NCBI RefSeq assembly: GCF_014145675.1
Contig: NZ_JACGZW010000001.1
Location: forward strand, 248,001 to 312,000
DNA length: 64,000 bases
Source: Amycolatopsis dendrobii
Lineage (GTDB): Bacteria > Actinomycetota > Actinomycetes > Mycobacteriales > Pseudonocardiaceae
Direction: 5' to 3'
Part shown: piece by piece, positions 35,813-45,018 of the stretch
How positions within the stretch are numbered: position 1 is the stretch's first letter
How the letters are laid out: every line of letters begins with the position of its first letter
Notes under the pieces: generated by a model
What the model was told of the DNA's origin: nothing
Database searches by the model: none
Seen by the model: only the letters and a program-made list of their open reading frames with translations
Translations under genes and position numbers: made by a program

Positions 35813-37167
35813 GACGCGGCACCCGAGCCCGGGCCGGCCGCTGGGGCCGGCCGGCCGCGTCCGGCAGTGGTGAAACAGCCGGCAACGGCCATCAGCAGTG
35901 TCAGACCGCCCAGCGCGGCGAGCACCAGAGTGGTCGGCATGTGCTCGGCTGCGGTGGTACTGGCGAGGCTGCCGCCGAACCGGGTCGCCAGCACGACCGT
36001 GAGCGCTGCCGCGGTGGCCCGGCCGATCAGCCGCTGCGGCGTCCGCACCTGGCGCGTCGACATGATCAGGATGCCAGCGAGGATCTGCCCGAACCCGAAC
36101 ACCACCGCGAGCACGGCGACGGCCGCGATCGTGTGCGCGAACCCTGCCATCGCCAGCGCGACGCCCTGGACAGCGATGCCGAGCAGGACCGCCCTCCCCA
36201 CGCCGAGACCCTTGTCCAGCCGGGACGCGGACACCGCCGCGAGAACCGCGCCGACACTGCCGAGTGTCAGCATCAGGCCGACCGCGGCGCTGCCCTGCCC
36301 GAGGTCGTGGCGCAGGTAGTAGATGAACAGGGTCAGCGCGCCGGCCGCGAGCACGGTGTTGCCGACCTCCAGCACCGTGAGCGTTCGGAGCAGCCGGTCC
36401 TGCCAGAGGAAGCGCAGGCCCGCCAGTTGCTGGCGCGGCGCGCTGGCGGACGCTTCGTGCTCGGGCGCGACGCTACGGGCGGGACGGATCAGATACCACG
36501 CGACGGCCGCGACGGCGAACGTCAGCGCGTTGACCCCGATCGAGTTCTCCTCGCCGATGGCCGCGACGGCGAGCCCGGCGATCGCGGGCCCGATGCCGTA
36601 GGACACCTCGATGCAGGTGGTGAGGGCCGCGTTCGCCTTCACCAGCCGATCTGGCGGCACGATCTGTGGCAGCACGGCGCGCATCGCGACCTCGTAGACC
36701 GACGACAGCGCCGAGCTGAGCGCGACGATCGGGTAGATCAGCCAGATCGCCCATCGGGTCCAGGACTCGGACGGGATCAGCCACCACACCACCGGAATCG
36801 CCCCGCCCAGCACGAGTTGCCCGACGTCGCAGGCGATCAGCAGGCGCCGCCGGTCCACGCGGTCGACCACCGGTCCGGCCAGCGTGCTCCCGGCGAGTTG
36901 CGCGACCGACGAGACCGCGACGACCACACCCATCTGCGCGACCGAGCCGGTGAGAGCGAGCACGAGCAGCGGCATCGCGACGTTCGAGAACGCGTCCCCG
37001 AATGCGGAAACAGCTTGTCCGGTGATTTGCATCGGGAGCGGGTGACGGCGGATTCCGGCCAGGACTCCCTGGCCGTCCGGGCCCGTCCGGGCACCGGGCG
37101 GCGCGGCGCGGGCAAGGCCTCGCTGCTGTCCGGGCAGGTCAGACCCGGTCTTGTCGGGTGCGGGCAT
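35809..37167 (-). CDS. MFS exporter (EntS-like)
   Basis: Twelve-helix major facilitator transporter of 452 residues, resembling the enterobactin exporter family (MFS_3). The loop after TM2 reads AGPVVDRVDRRRLLIACD, the family's conserved GxxxDRxxRR motif. It probably exports the finished lipopeptide and so gives self-protection. ATG 37167 was chosen over the upstream start at 37203 because GGAGG lies just ahead of it. Confidence 0.9.
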   Translation of the reverse strand: MPAPDKTGSDLPGQQRGLARAAPPGARTGPDGQGVLAGIRRHPLPMQITGQAVSAFGDAFSNVAMPLLVLALTGSVAQMGVVVAVSSVAQLAGSTLAGPVVDRVDRRRLLIACDVGQLVLGGAIPVVWWLIPSESWTRWAIWLIYPIVALSSALSSVYEVAMRAVLPQIVPPDRLVKANAALTTCIEVSYGIGPAIAGLAVAAIGEENSIGVNALTFAVAAVAWYLIRPARSVAPEHEASASAPRQQLAGLRFLWQDRLLRTLTVLEVGNTVLAAGALTLFIYYLRHDLGQGSAAVGLMLTLGSVGAVLAAVSASRLDKGLGVGRAVLLGIAVQGVALAMAGFAHTIAAVAVLAVVFGFGQILAGILIMSTRQVRTPQRLIGRATAAALTVVLATRFGGSLASTTAAEHMPTTLVLAALGGLTLLMAVAGCFTTAGRGRPAPAAGPGSGAAS

Positions 37168-37215
37168 AGCGGGTCCTCCGACCGTCGGCGAGGGGCAGGC
37201 CAAGCGCGACCGGCA

Positions 37216-40200
37216 CTAGTCGAGCGCGGACACAAGGATGCCCGCGAGTTTTTCTGCGTGGCTTTCCGAAAGCAGGGTGAAGTGATTTCCCGGAATGACA
37301 GAGACGGCGAGCCGGTCGAGGAGATGGCACCAGCCGCGGTCGGCGGTGTGATAGCACATGGGCAGTGCATCGGCGCCAGGGAAGTCCTCGGCGGCATGCA
37401 GCAGGGTGACCGGGCCGTCGAAGGGATCCGGGCGGTAGTCGAGGAAAGTCAGGCGGTTGCGGTCCAGCAGCGTGTGCAGTTCTTCCCCGGTTCCGCCTTC
37501 GAGTTCGGCTATGTCCATCGCCAGAATGGCCGCGCGCGCCTGGTCGTGTTCGGGGCCCGGGCCGAGCGCGGGCGGCGGAAGCAGGGTGTCGAGCAGCAGG
37601 AGAGCGGGCAGGACACCGCCGCGGGCGCGCCGCCGGCGGGCCATTTCGAGGGCGACGCAGCCGCCCATCGACCAGCCCGCGAGCACCAGCGGGCGGCCTT
37701 CGGCCAGCGGATCGACCAGGTCGAGGTAACGCTCGGCGAACTCGCCGATGGCCGTAGGCACCGGAACGGGCGTGCGGTCGGTGACTTGGAGGGCGTAGAC
37801 GGAGTAGGCGTCGCGCAGGTGCCGGGCCAACGGCACGAACGGCAGGGCCGATCCGCTGACCGCGTGGATCAGCACCATCACCGGCTTGTCCGGCCGCGGG
37901 TACAGCTCGACGAGATGGCCGGTCGCGGCGCCTGCCCCGGCTCGCATGCGGTCGGCGAGTTCGCCGACAGTGGCCGTGAGCAGGTCGACGGGATCCGGTT
38001 CGGCCCCCAGTTCGGCGTCGCAGATTTCGATGAGGCTGAAGGCGAGCAGCGAATGCCCGCCCAGTTCGACAAAGTTGTCGGCGAGCCCGATCCGGTCGAC
38101 GGCGAGCACGCGACGGAAGACGTCGATCAGCCGCGCGTCGAACTCGTCGCGCGGCGGCACGGTTTCCCGTTCGTCATCGTCGGCCGCTTGCAACGCGTTC
38201 AGCAGTGCGCGCTGGTCGGTCTTGCCGTTGACATTCGCCGGGACTGCCTCGATCTCGACGATCTTCGCGGGGAGCATGTGCGACGGCAGCAGAGTGGCGG
38301 CGTGGGCGAGCACGTCTTCGGCATCGAGCAGGCAGCCCGGTGCGGGAACGGCGAACGCGACCAGGCGCGGATTGCCGTCCCCCTCGGCCAGCACGACGCA
38401 GTCGGCCACCGACGGATGCTCGGCCACCACTGCCTCGACCTCTGCGGGCTCGATCCGCATCCCGCGGATCTTGACCTGCCGATCGATCCGGCCTAGATGA
38501 TCGAGGACGCCGTCGTCGCGGTAGCGGCAGAGGTCGCCGGTGCGGTACATGCGCGAACCCGGCGGACCGTACGGATCGGGCAGGAACCGTTCTGCCGTCT
38601 GGTCGGGACGGCGCCAATAGCCTTGCGCGACACCGACTTCGCCGCCCAGATAGGCCTCGCCGGGGATGCCGACCGGGCGGACCCGGAGGCCGTCGTCGAG
38701 GACGTAGAGCCGGAAGTGTTCGGCCGGACGGCCGAGCGGGACACGGGGGGAACCCGGGTCGGGCGGCAGCACCATGTCGGTGACGCAGCCGGCCTCGGTG
38801 GGCCCATAGCAGTTGATCAAGGCCGCGGAAGACCGTTCGTGGAACGCGTCGCGGATGCGCGGCGTGACCGGTTCGCCACCGCAGAACACCCAGCGAAGGG
38901 CCGTGCAGCGCACGGGTGAAAGATGCTCCAGCAGCGAGTGCATGATCGTCGGGATGAGGAAGACGGTCGTGACGCCGTGCCGGTCCATCAGTTCGGCCAG
39001 ATGGCGCGGGTCGCGATGGCCGCCGGGACGGCAGATAACCACGCGGGCCCCGAAGTACAGCGGCCAGAACAATTCCCAGATGGAGACGTCGAAGCCGTAG
39101 GAGGTCTTGAAAAGCGCGGTGTCGCCGAGGCCGAACGGGTAGAACCGCTGCAGCCAGAGGATGTTGGCGATCGCGCCGTCGACCGGGTAGGCGACGCCCT
39201 TGGGGCGGCCGGTCGATCCCGAGGTGTAGAGCAGGTGCAGCAGACTGCGCTCCGAGCCGCTCGGCACCAGATCGGAACCGGGGAGACCGGACCACGCGGA
39301 GGCGTCCCGCTCGACGTCTACGACGCGAGGGCCATTGGCGGGCAGTCGTGATTTCGTCGCGGTGTCGGCTAAAACGAGCAGCGGGTCGGTGTCGTCGAGG
39401 ACGAACGCGAGCCGGTCGTCGGGCAGTTCGCTCTCGAGCGGCACGTACGTTGCCCCGGATTTGGCGACCGCGTGCACTGCCACGAACTGCTCGATGCCGC
39501 GTTCGAGAGCGAGCGCGACGCGGGTGGCCGGTCCTGCGCCAGCTTGGCGCAGGTACCGGGCCAGCCGGTTCGCCCGGGCGTTGAGCTCCGCATAGGTGAG
39601 AGAGACGCCGTCTTCGTCTTCGATCGCGACGGCGTCGGGCGTCCGGCGGACCTGCTCCTCGAACGGCGCGGTGACAGTGCGGTACCGGTGCCGCGGCCGT
39701 GCGTAAGGGTTGAGGTCGTTGAGGATCCGTTTTTCTTCTGCTCTCGGTACCAGAGCCGCCGCCGCGATCGGCCGATCGGGCGCCGCGGTGAACTCGTCAA
39801 GCAGATGGGCATAAGTGGCGGCATCGAGCCTTGGTCCCGGACCAGTCGCCGGACGGGTGGTCACCTCGAACCCCCCGGCGGTTTCGGTGCAGGTCACAAC
39901 AGGTGCGGATGGGTCGGGAACCACTGTGGCCGCACCGAGTGCGAACCACGCGACGGCCGCTCTCTCGTCGTGTACACAGTGGACTGCACTGGACGCGGAC
40001 CCGCGTTGGATCAGTTCCGCGACGTGTCTTGTCAGTTCGCGAAAAGTTGTCCGGTCGTGAGCGCTGGCGTGCAGGACCGTCGAGGCGACGCCGCCATCCG
40101 GGCCGGGCCGGAGGTAGCAGGTCGGGTCCGGCGCGCCGGTGAGCCGGGCGGTGGCGGCGAGGTGTGCCGACAGCAGCGGTGCGGCCAGGTCGACGTTCTC

Positions 40201-40332
40201 GCTCGATGCGAGTGCGCGCAACCGCTGGCGAGTCACCGCGGACAGCGTCGCTGCGTGAACCCCCTGCCGGGCAAGGATTTCCGGTGCCCTTCCGGGCGAT
40301 TCGATCTCGGGACGAGTGCGAAGATCGTCCAT
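37216..40332 (-). CDS. NRPS-B: (C remnant)-A-T-TE
   Basis: 1038-residue free-standing loading/release unit. Residues 1 to about 205 match only the C-terminal part of a condensation domain and lack HHxxxDG. A domain about 225-730 with [25 protein letters not shown] and MYRTGDLCRY; read-out D-V-W-F-F-G-C-C-V-K, not matched to a known amino acid. T with [10 protein letters not shown] near 757. TE with AGWSMGG (Ser about 887) and C-terminal NHFTLL. Without a working C domain it probably loads, modifies and releases one amino acid. ATG 40332 is preferred because a TTGACA promoter overlaps the upstream TTG. Confidence 0.9.
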   Translation of the reverse strand: MDDLRTRPEIESPGRAPEILARQGVHAATLSAVTRQRLRALASSENVDLAAPLLSAHLAATARLTGAPDPTCYLRPGPDGGVASTVLHASAHDRTTFRELTRHVAELIQRGSASSAVHCVHDERAAVAWFALGAATVVPDPSAPVVTCTETAGGFEVTTRPATGPGPRLDAATYAHLLDEFTAAPDRPIAAAALVPRAEEKRILNDLNPYARPRHRYRTVTAPFEEQVRRTPDAVAIEDEDGVSLTYAELNARANRLARYLRQAGAGPATRVALALERGIEQFVAVHAVAKSGATYVPLESELPDDRLAFVLDDTDPLLVLADTATKSRLPANGPRVVDVERDASAWSGLPGSDLVPSGSERSLLHLLYTSGSTGRPKGVAYPVDGAIANILWLQRFYPFGLGDTALFKTSYGFDVSIWELFWPLYFGARVVICRPGGHRDPRHLAELMDRHGVTTVFLIPTIMHSLLEHLSPVRCTALRWVFCGGEPVTPRIRDAFHERSSAALINCYGPTEAGCVTDMVLPPDPGSPRVPLGRPAEHFRLYVLDDGLRVRPVGIPGEAYLGGEVGVAQGYWRRPDQTAERFLPDPYGPPGSRMYRTGDLCRYRDDGVLDHLGRIDRQVKIRGMRIEPAEVEAVVAEHPSVADCVVLAEGDGNPRLVAFAVPAPGCLLDAEDVLAHAATLLPSHMLPAKIVEIEAVPANVNGKTDQRALLNALQAADDDERETVPPRDEFDARLIDVFRRVLAVDRIGLADNFVELGGHSLLAFSLIEICDAELGAEPDPVDLLTATVGELADRMRAGAGAATGHLVELYPRPDKPVMVLIHAVSGSALPFVPLARHLRDAYSVYALQVTDRTPVPVPTAIGEFAERYLDLVDPLAEGRPLVLAGWSMGGCVALEMARRRRARGGVLPALLLLDTLLPPPALGPGPEHDQARAAILAMDIAELEGGTGEELHTLLDRNRLTFLDYRPDPFDGPVTLLHAAEDFPGADALPMCYHTADRGWCHLLDRLAVSVIPGNHFTLLSESHAEKLAGILVSALD

Positions 40333-40365
40333 GTGCACCCCCAGCAATGCGACAATCCCGATCGA

Positions 40366-40395
40366 AGTAAACGTCGGAATGTGTTTTGCTGTCAA
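40366..40395 (-). promoter_or_regulatory. Promoter of the leftward NRPS operon
   Basis: On the minus strand TTGACA (40395 to 40390) is followed after 18 bases by TTTACT (40371 to 40366). Transcription would begin near 40360, about 28 bases before ATG 40332 of NRPS-B. No cluster-specific activator gene is seen in the window. Confidence 0.55.
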
Positions 40396-40645
40396 GGCTT
40401 GTCCCTGGGTTGTTCATCGCCTATTGTCGCCGTTGCTGGGGTATCGCGATATTAGGGGGCAGGGCGGGGGTGGCCGCCGCTCCGGCGAGCTTTGATCACC
40501 ATTTTGATGATCCGCTCGCCCGCTGGGTTTCTGATCGGTGATCGTCTCCGCTGTGTCGGCGCTCTCGTGTCGAACGGTGCTGCCGATTCGGGAAAAAGTC
40601 GTGTTTGCATGGGGGTTTCGTGTTTCAAGATGCCGGGTGGGCACC
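40396..40645. other. Divergent regulatory region between the two NRPS operons
   Basis: The sequence is less GC-rich than its surroundings around 40480-40630, as expected for promoters. A 7-base inverted repeat, GATCACC (40494-40500) and GGTGATC (40537-40543), spans 36 bases and could bind a regulator. No secure rightward -35/-10 pair was picked out. Confidence 0.45.
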
Positions 40646-43264
40646 GTGAGCGAAGCAGTGGCGGAAGGCCGCACGACGGCTGGAGACGAGTGGTTCTCCG
40701 CGTCCGAAATGATCATTTCTGCGGCTCGGGAACATTCTGGACGAATTGCGGTCATCGATGCCGACGGTAGTGAAATCAATTATGCGGACATGTCCGCTAA
40801 TGTGCTGTCGCTCGCCGGAAAACTGCGCGATCTTGGTGTCGGCCCAGACCGGATGGTTGCGGTTATGCTACCCCGATCGGCCTACTCGGTCGCTGCCGTC
40901 GCAGCGATTCTGGCTGCGGGCGGAACGTACTGCCCGCTGGACGGGTCGGCACCGCGGCGGCGCACCGCCGGCCTGCTAGCCGCGCTGGCTCCGACGGTCG
41001 TGCTGACCGACGGCGGCATCCCGGCGGGGCTGCCGCGAGGAGCAGCCGTCCTCGACCCCGCCGGCGGGATTCTTTCGGCGTCGCAAGAGGGAACTGTTGC
41101 TCCTCCGCCGGGGGAGCCGAGACGCGACCATCTCGCGTACGTCATCCATACCTCGGGTTCGACGGGTCACCCCAAGGGTGTCGCGATGACCCACCGCGGG
41201 CTGAACAGGCTGCTGCGCTGGCAGGTGGCGAGCGGTCCTGCGGAGCTCCGCACCCTTCAGTTCACCGCGACCGGCTTCGACGTCACGTTCCAGGAAGTTC
41301 TGTCAACCCTGGCCACAGGCGGAACCCTGGTCATCCCGACCGACGAACAGCGGCGCAACCCGGCGCGGCTGCTCGACGTGGTGCGGGAGCGCGGCATCCA
41401 GCGTCTGTTCCTGCCGTATGTCGCCCTGCAGCAGCTGGCTGTCGTGGCGCAGACGACCGGCGAGTTCCCCGAGACGCTCGAACACGTCGTCACCGCGGGG
41501 GAGCGGCTGATTGTCACCGACGCGATCGCGGAGCTGTTCGCCAAGCTGCCCGGATGCCGGCTGGACAATCACTACGGCCCGACCGAGGCGCATTTGGTCA
41601 CTGCCGGGACGCTTCCAGCAGACCGGGCGGCTTGGCCGCAGCTGCCCTCGATCGGGCGGCCGGTGGACGGCGTCGGCTGCCGGGTGCTGGACTCCGGCCT
41701 CGAGCCGGTCCCGGACGGGAAAACCGGCGAACTCTACGTCAGCGGCGCCGGTCTCGCGCGCGGTTACCTGGGCGACCCGGCGCTGACCGCCGCTCGGTTC
41801 CTCCCCGATCCCTTCGGACAGCCCGGGGCGCGGATGTACCGGACCGGCGATCTGGTCCGGACCGGAGACGACGGGGAGTACGAGTTCGTCGGCCGCGCGG
41901 ACAGACAGCTGAAGGTCCGGGGTTTCCGGGTCGAGCCGGCCGAAGTCGAAGCGGCGATCCTGGGTCATCCGCGCATCACCGGCGCGGCGGTCGGCTTGCG
42001 CGAGGTCGCCCGCGGCGTCCCGGCGCTCGTCGCCTACGTGACCGCAGAAGGGCCGCTGGCGCACCAAGCGCTCGTCGGCTTTCTGCACGAGCGGCTGCCC
42101 GTCTACTTGATTCCTGCGCGGACCCTGGTCCTGCCGACGCTGCCGGTCGGAGCCAACGGCAAGGTCGACGCGAAGGCTTTGGCTGCTGTCGAGCTCCCCG
42201 CCTCGTTCGAACACGCCGTGGACACTGAAGTCACGGCGGATCTGGTGGCGGAGATCTGGGCCCGCGTGCTCGGCCACGACGATTTCGAACCGGACGACGA
42301 CTTCTTCGACGTCGGCGGTGACTCGCTGCTCGCCTCGTGGGTGGTCGCCGAACTGGGGCAGGCGCTCGGCCGCCCGGTGGACCTGTCGCTCTTCTTGGAG
42401 GACAGCACCGTCGATGATCTGGTCGCCGCGCTGGCGCGGACCGTCCCGCAGGCCCCGGGAGAACGGCCGGCTTCGCAGATCGTGACGCTGCGGGCCGGGC
42501 CCTCGACCCGTGCGCTGTACCTGCTGCATCCCCTCGGCGGCGAATTGGTCGGCTACCGCGAACTCGTCAAGGCGACGCGCTCGCCGTTGCGCGCTCTGGG
42601 CGTCGGATGGGCCGGCGAGCCGCCCGCGCCGGGGACCGCGCTGCCGGACATCGCGGCCGTGCACTTCGCGCAGCTGCGGACGATTCAGCCGCACGGGCCC
42701 TATCTGCTCGCGGGTTGGTCGTTCGGCGGTGTGCTCGCCTACGAATTGGCCCGGCAGTTGGCGGCCGCGGGGGAGGAGGTCGAGTTCCTCGGGCTGCTCG
42801 ACGCGAATCCGGTCCTCGACCCGCTGACCGCGCTTCCGCTCGGCGAAACCCGGCACGCCGGCGTGCTGGCCGCCGCCCTCGACCGGCTCGCCGACGGCGC
42901 GGATCTCGCGGCGCTGAGCCGGGACGGATCGTGGACGAGCCTGATGGGTGCGCCGGTCCCCGAGGGCGCGCCCGCCGAGCACCTGCGCCGCAGCCTGGGG
43001 ATCGCGCACACGTGCATGCGGGCCGCGATGGACTACCGGCCGGCAGCCTACGCGGGGCCACTGGACCTTTTCCAAGCCGCCGACGCCCCGCATGGCAAGC
43101 AGGCCGAGCTCGCCGGCGTGCTGCGGCGGTTGTGCACGGGCCGGTTCACGGCGACGACCGTCCCCGGCGACCACTGGGGGATCACACGAGAGCATGCCGG
43201 GGCGACCGCCGCGGCCATCGACAGCGCACTGGAACGGGCGGGTGAGCAGAATGGACACCATTGA
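40646..43264 (+). CDS. NRPS-C: A-T-TE with proline-type specificity
   Basis: About 872 residues; no condensation domain. A domain 1 to about 520 (IHTSGSTGHPKG near 169, [18 protein letters not shown]). The eye-aligned code D-V-Q-F-V-A-H-L-V-K shares 7 of 10 positions with the published proline code DVQLIAHVVK. T with DVGGDSLLAS near 557. TE with AGWSFGG (Ser about 690) and PGDHWG. Free-standing A-T-TE proteins usually hold an amino acid for a tailoring oxygenase and then release it. The next genes encode a SyrB2-like enzyme and a proline 3-hydroxylase homologue. The start GTG 40646 is a best guess; GTG 40637 is also possible. Confidence 0.88.
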   Translation: MSEAVAEGRTTAGDEWFSASEMIISAAREHSGRIAVIDADGSEINYADMSANVLSLAGKLRDLGVGPDRMVAVMLPRSAYSVAAVAAILAAGGTYCPLDGSAPRRRTAGLLAALAPTVVLTDGGIPAGLPRGAAVLDPAGGILSASQEGTVAPPPGEPRRDHLAYVIHTSGSTGHPKGVAMTHRGLNRLLRWQVASGPAELRTLQFTATGFDVTFQEVLSTLATGGTLVIPTDEQRRNPARLLDVVRERGIQRLFLPYVALQQLAVVAQTTGEFPETLEHVVTAGERLIVTDAIAELFAKLPGCRLDNHYGPTEAHLVTAGTLPADRAAWPQLPSIGRPVDGVGCRVLDSGLEPVPDGKTGELYVSGAGLARGYLGDPALTAARFLPDPFGQPGARMYRTGDLVRTGDDGEYEFVGRADRQLKVRGFRVEPAEVEAAILGHPRITGAAVGLREVARGVPALVAYVTAEGPLAHQALVGFLHERLPVYLIPARTLVLPTLPVGANGKVDAKALAAVELPASFEHAVDTEVTADLVAEIWARVLGHDDFEPDDDFFDVGGDSLLASWVVAELGQALGRPVDLSLFLEDSTVDDLVAALARTVPQAPGERPASQIVTLRAGPSTRALYLLHPLGGELVGYRELVKATRSPLRALGVGWAGEPPAPGTALPDIAAVHFAQLRTIQPHGPYLLAGWSFGGVLAYELARQLAAAGEEVEFLGLLDANPVLDPLTALPLGETRHAGVLAAALDRLADGADLAALSRDGSWTSLMGAPVPEGAPAEHLRRSLGIAHTCMRAAMDYRPAAYAGPLDLFQAADAPHGKQAELAGVLRRLCTGRFTATTVPGDHWGITREHAGATAAAIDSALERAGEQNGHH

Positions 43265-44138
43265 TCTCGAGGCCGAAAAGCACGTCTTCGACCGGCAGGG
43301 GTACATCGGCCCGTACACGCTCTGGGAACCCGAGGTGATGACGGCCTGGTGGAAGCAGCAGCGCAAGCAGTTGCTCAATCCCGCCGGGCCTTCGCGCAAG
43401 GTCTTCGACAACCCGGTCAACTACGACCGGCACCTCGACATCGGCGGCCTGGGCAAGATCATCACCGAACCGGCCATCGTGCGCCGGATGCAGGCGCTGA
43501 TCGGCCCGGACATTCAGTGCTGGCGAAGCGAGTTCTTCCCGAAGAACCCGGGCGACTCCGGCACCGGCTGGCACCAGGTCGAGACCTACGCGATCGGCGA
43601 GACGGCCAAGGGCATGCTCGAGCCGACCGAGCACTCGCCGGAGAACCCGATGGAGCTGACCGCCTGGGTCGCCTTCACTGAAGCTGCCAAAGAGAACGGC
43701 TGCATGAAGGTCCTGCCCGGCAGCCACCGAAAGTGGCGTTATGACGAAACCGCACCGATGAAGTGGAACAACGCGCGCGCCGACGCCTCGTTCTTCGGAT
43801 ACGACTACAACGACATCAAGATCGATCAGAACTGGAATCCTGACGAGCAGAACGTCACGCACCTCGAGATGCGGCCGGGACAGTTCATCATCTTCACCGC
43901 GAGGTGCATCCACGGGTCCAACCCGAACATCAGCAACCGCCAGCGGATGGGGTTCGCGATCCGGGTGGTGCCCACGCACGTCCGGGTCTACGGCGGCATG
44001 ACCGAGTTCGACGAGTTCGGGCACCACTTCGACCTCTCGCGCCACGGCTGTGTGCAGATCGCGGGCAAGGACGAGTACGGGCTCAACCGGATCGCGACGG
44101 AAAACGCGTGGGGGGAACCCTTCGCCACCCTCTCGTAA
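43251..44138 (+). CDS. SyrB2-like Fe/2OG enzyme with HxV instead of HxA/HxD
   Basis: 295-residue PhyH-family protein collinear with the chlorinase SyrB2: CWRSEFFPKNPGD, FFGYDYNDIKIDQNWNPDE, GQFIIF and MGFAIR correspond to near-identical SyrB2 segments. Expected centre: His108, His221 and 2OG-binding Arg238. The residue that is Asp/Glu in hydroxylases and Ala118 in SyrB2 is Val110 (WHQVETY), so a facial carboxylate is missing, as in halogenases, but with a bulkier side chain. SyrB2 acts on an aminoacyl carrier; NRPS-C immediately upstream (14-base overlap) is the likely partner. Hydroxylation through Glu111 is an alternative. Confidence 0.85.
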   Translation: MDTIDLEAEKHVFDRQGYIGPYTLWEPEVMTAWWKQQRKQLLNPAGPSRKVFDNPVNYDRHLDIGGLGKIITEPAIVRRMQALIGPDIQCWRSEFFPKNPGDSGTGWHQVETYAIGETAKGMLEPTEHSPENPMELTAWVAFTEAAKENGCMKVLPGSHRKWRYDETAPMKWNNARADASFFGYDYNDIKIDQNWNPDEQNVTHLEMRPGQFIIFTARCIHGSNPNISNRQRMGFAIRVVPTHVRVYGGMTEFDEFGHHFDLSRHGCVQIAGKDEYGLNRIATENAWGEPFATLS

Positions 44139-44151
44139 GGACGGTCGGATC

Positions 44152-45006
44152 ATGCGCACGCAACACATCGGCTCCCTCGAACTCGATCGGGCCCGGCTGG
44201 CCGAAGACCTGGAAACCAGCGCCGGATTCCGCTATTCGGAGGCCTACAGCGACTATCTGTGCGGCGGCCCGTGGAAGAGCGCGGTGCTCTGGGCCGCGTC
44301 CGGGGACAGTGGCGACGGCCTGGTGACGAACTACGACTACGCCAAGGCTCCCGACCTCACTGACTACGGCAAGCAACTGCCCTACATCTGGGGCCTGGTG
44401 GCGGATCTGGTCGACCTCACCCGGCTGAATTTCGCGCGGCTGGCGGTGATCTCCGACAGTGTGATCATCCCGCACCGCGACCTGCTCGAGCTCGAAAGCA
44501 TCCCGGGGGAGTCGCGCAACGCGCACCGGATGCACATCCCGCTGGTCACCAACGACCGCTGTTTCTTCAGTTCGGGCAACGAAGTCTACCGGATGGCCGA
44601 GGGCGAGGTCTGGTTCTTCGACGCCGCGCAGGTGCACTCGGCTGCGTCGTTGTCCAGCACGCCTCGCGTGCACCTGATGCTCGACTTCACCGATCAGGAA
44701 AGCGACGAGCCGCTGGTGAAGTTGCCGTACCGCGTCGACGGCGGGATTCCGGCGGACCGCGTGGAGCGTCGCCCGCCGATGTCCGAAGAGGAACGGGCAG
44801 AGCTGCTGGGTCTCGCGCCGCTGATCACGATGGACAACTACCGCGACGTGTTCAGCATCGTCATCAAGAAGCACTTCCGCGCGGACGGCGGGGACGACTT
44901 CGTCTGGCGCACCATGCGGGAGATCGCACGGGCCGGCCGCGATCCGGCGGTCGCTGCCCGCATCGACGAAATGCAACGGTACTTCACCTTGGAGCGATCC
45001 GCGTAG
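44152..45006 (+). CDS. Proline 3-hydroxylase-like 2OG oxygenase
   Basis: 284-residue member of the L-proline 3-hydroxylase group within the aspartyl/asparaginyl hydroxylase fold. The start MRTQHIGSLELDRARLAEDL, SVIIPHRDLLELE (His108, Asp110), EVWFFDAAQVHSA (His162) and the 2OG-binding Arg172 all follow Streptomyces proline 3-hydroxylase. The long C-terminal domain of that enzyme is also present. The NRPS-C adenylation domain reads as proline-type, so 3-hydroxyproline is the simplest product. Related enzymes also use pipecolate or leucine. ATG 44152 lies 13 bases after the previous stop. Confidence 0.87.
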   Translation: MRTQHIGSLELDRARLAEDLETSAGFRYSEAYSDYLCGGPWKSAVLWAASGDSGDGLVTNYDYAKAPDLTDYGKQLPYIWGLVADLVDLTRLNFARLAVISDSVIIPHRDLLELESIPGESRNAHRMHIPLVTNDRCFFSSGNEVYRMAEGEVWFFDAAQVHSAASLSSTPRVHLMLDFTDQESDEPLVKLPYRVDGGIPADRVERRPPMSEEERAELLGLAPLITMDNYRDVFSIVIKKHFRADGGDDFVWRTMREIARAGRDPAVAARIDEMQRYFTLERSA

Positions 45007-45018
45007 GGAGTGGTTCAC

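Noticed and set aside
43182-44168. Long minus-strand frame opposite the SyrB2-like gene
   Set aside because: Mirror-frame artefact of a high-GC gene; it has no recognisable motifs, whereas the plus strand matches SyrB2 throughout.
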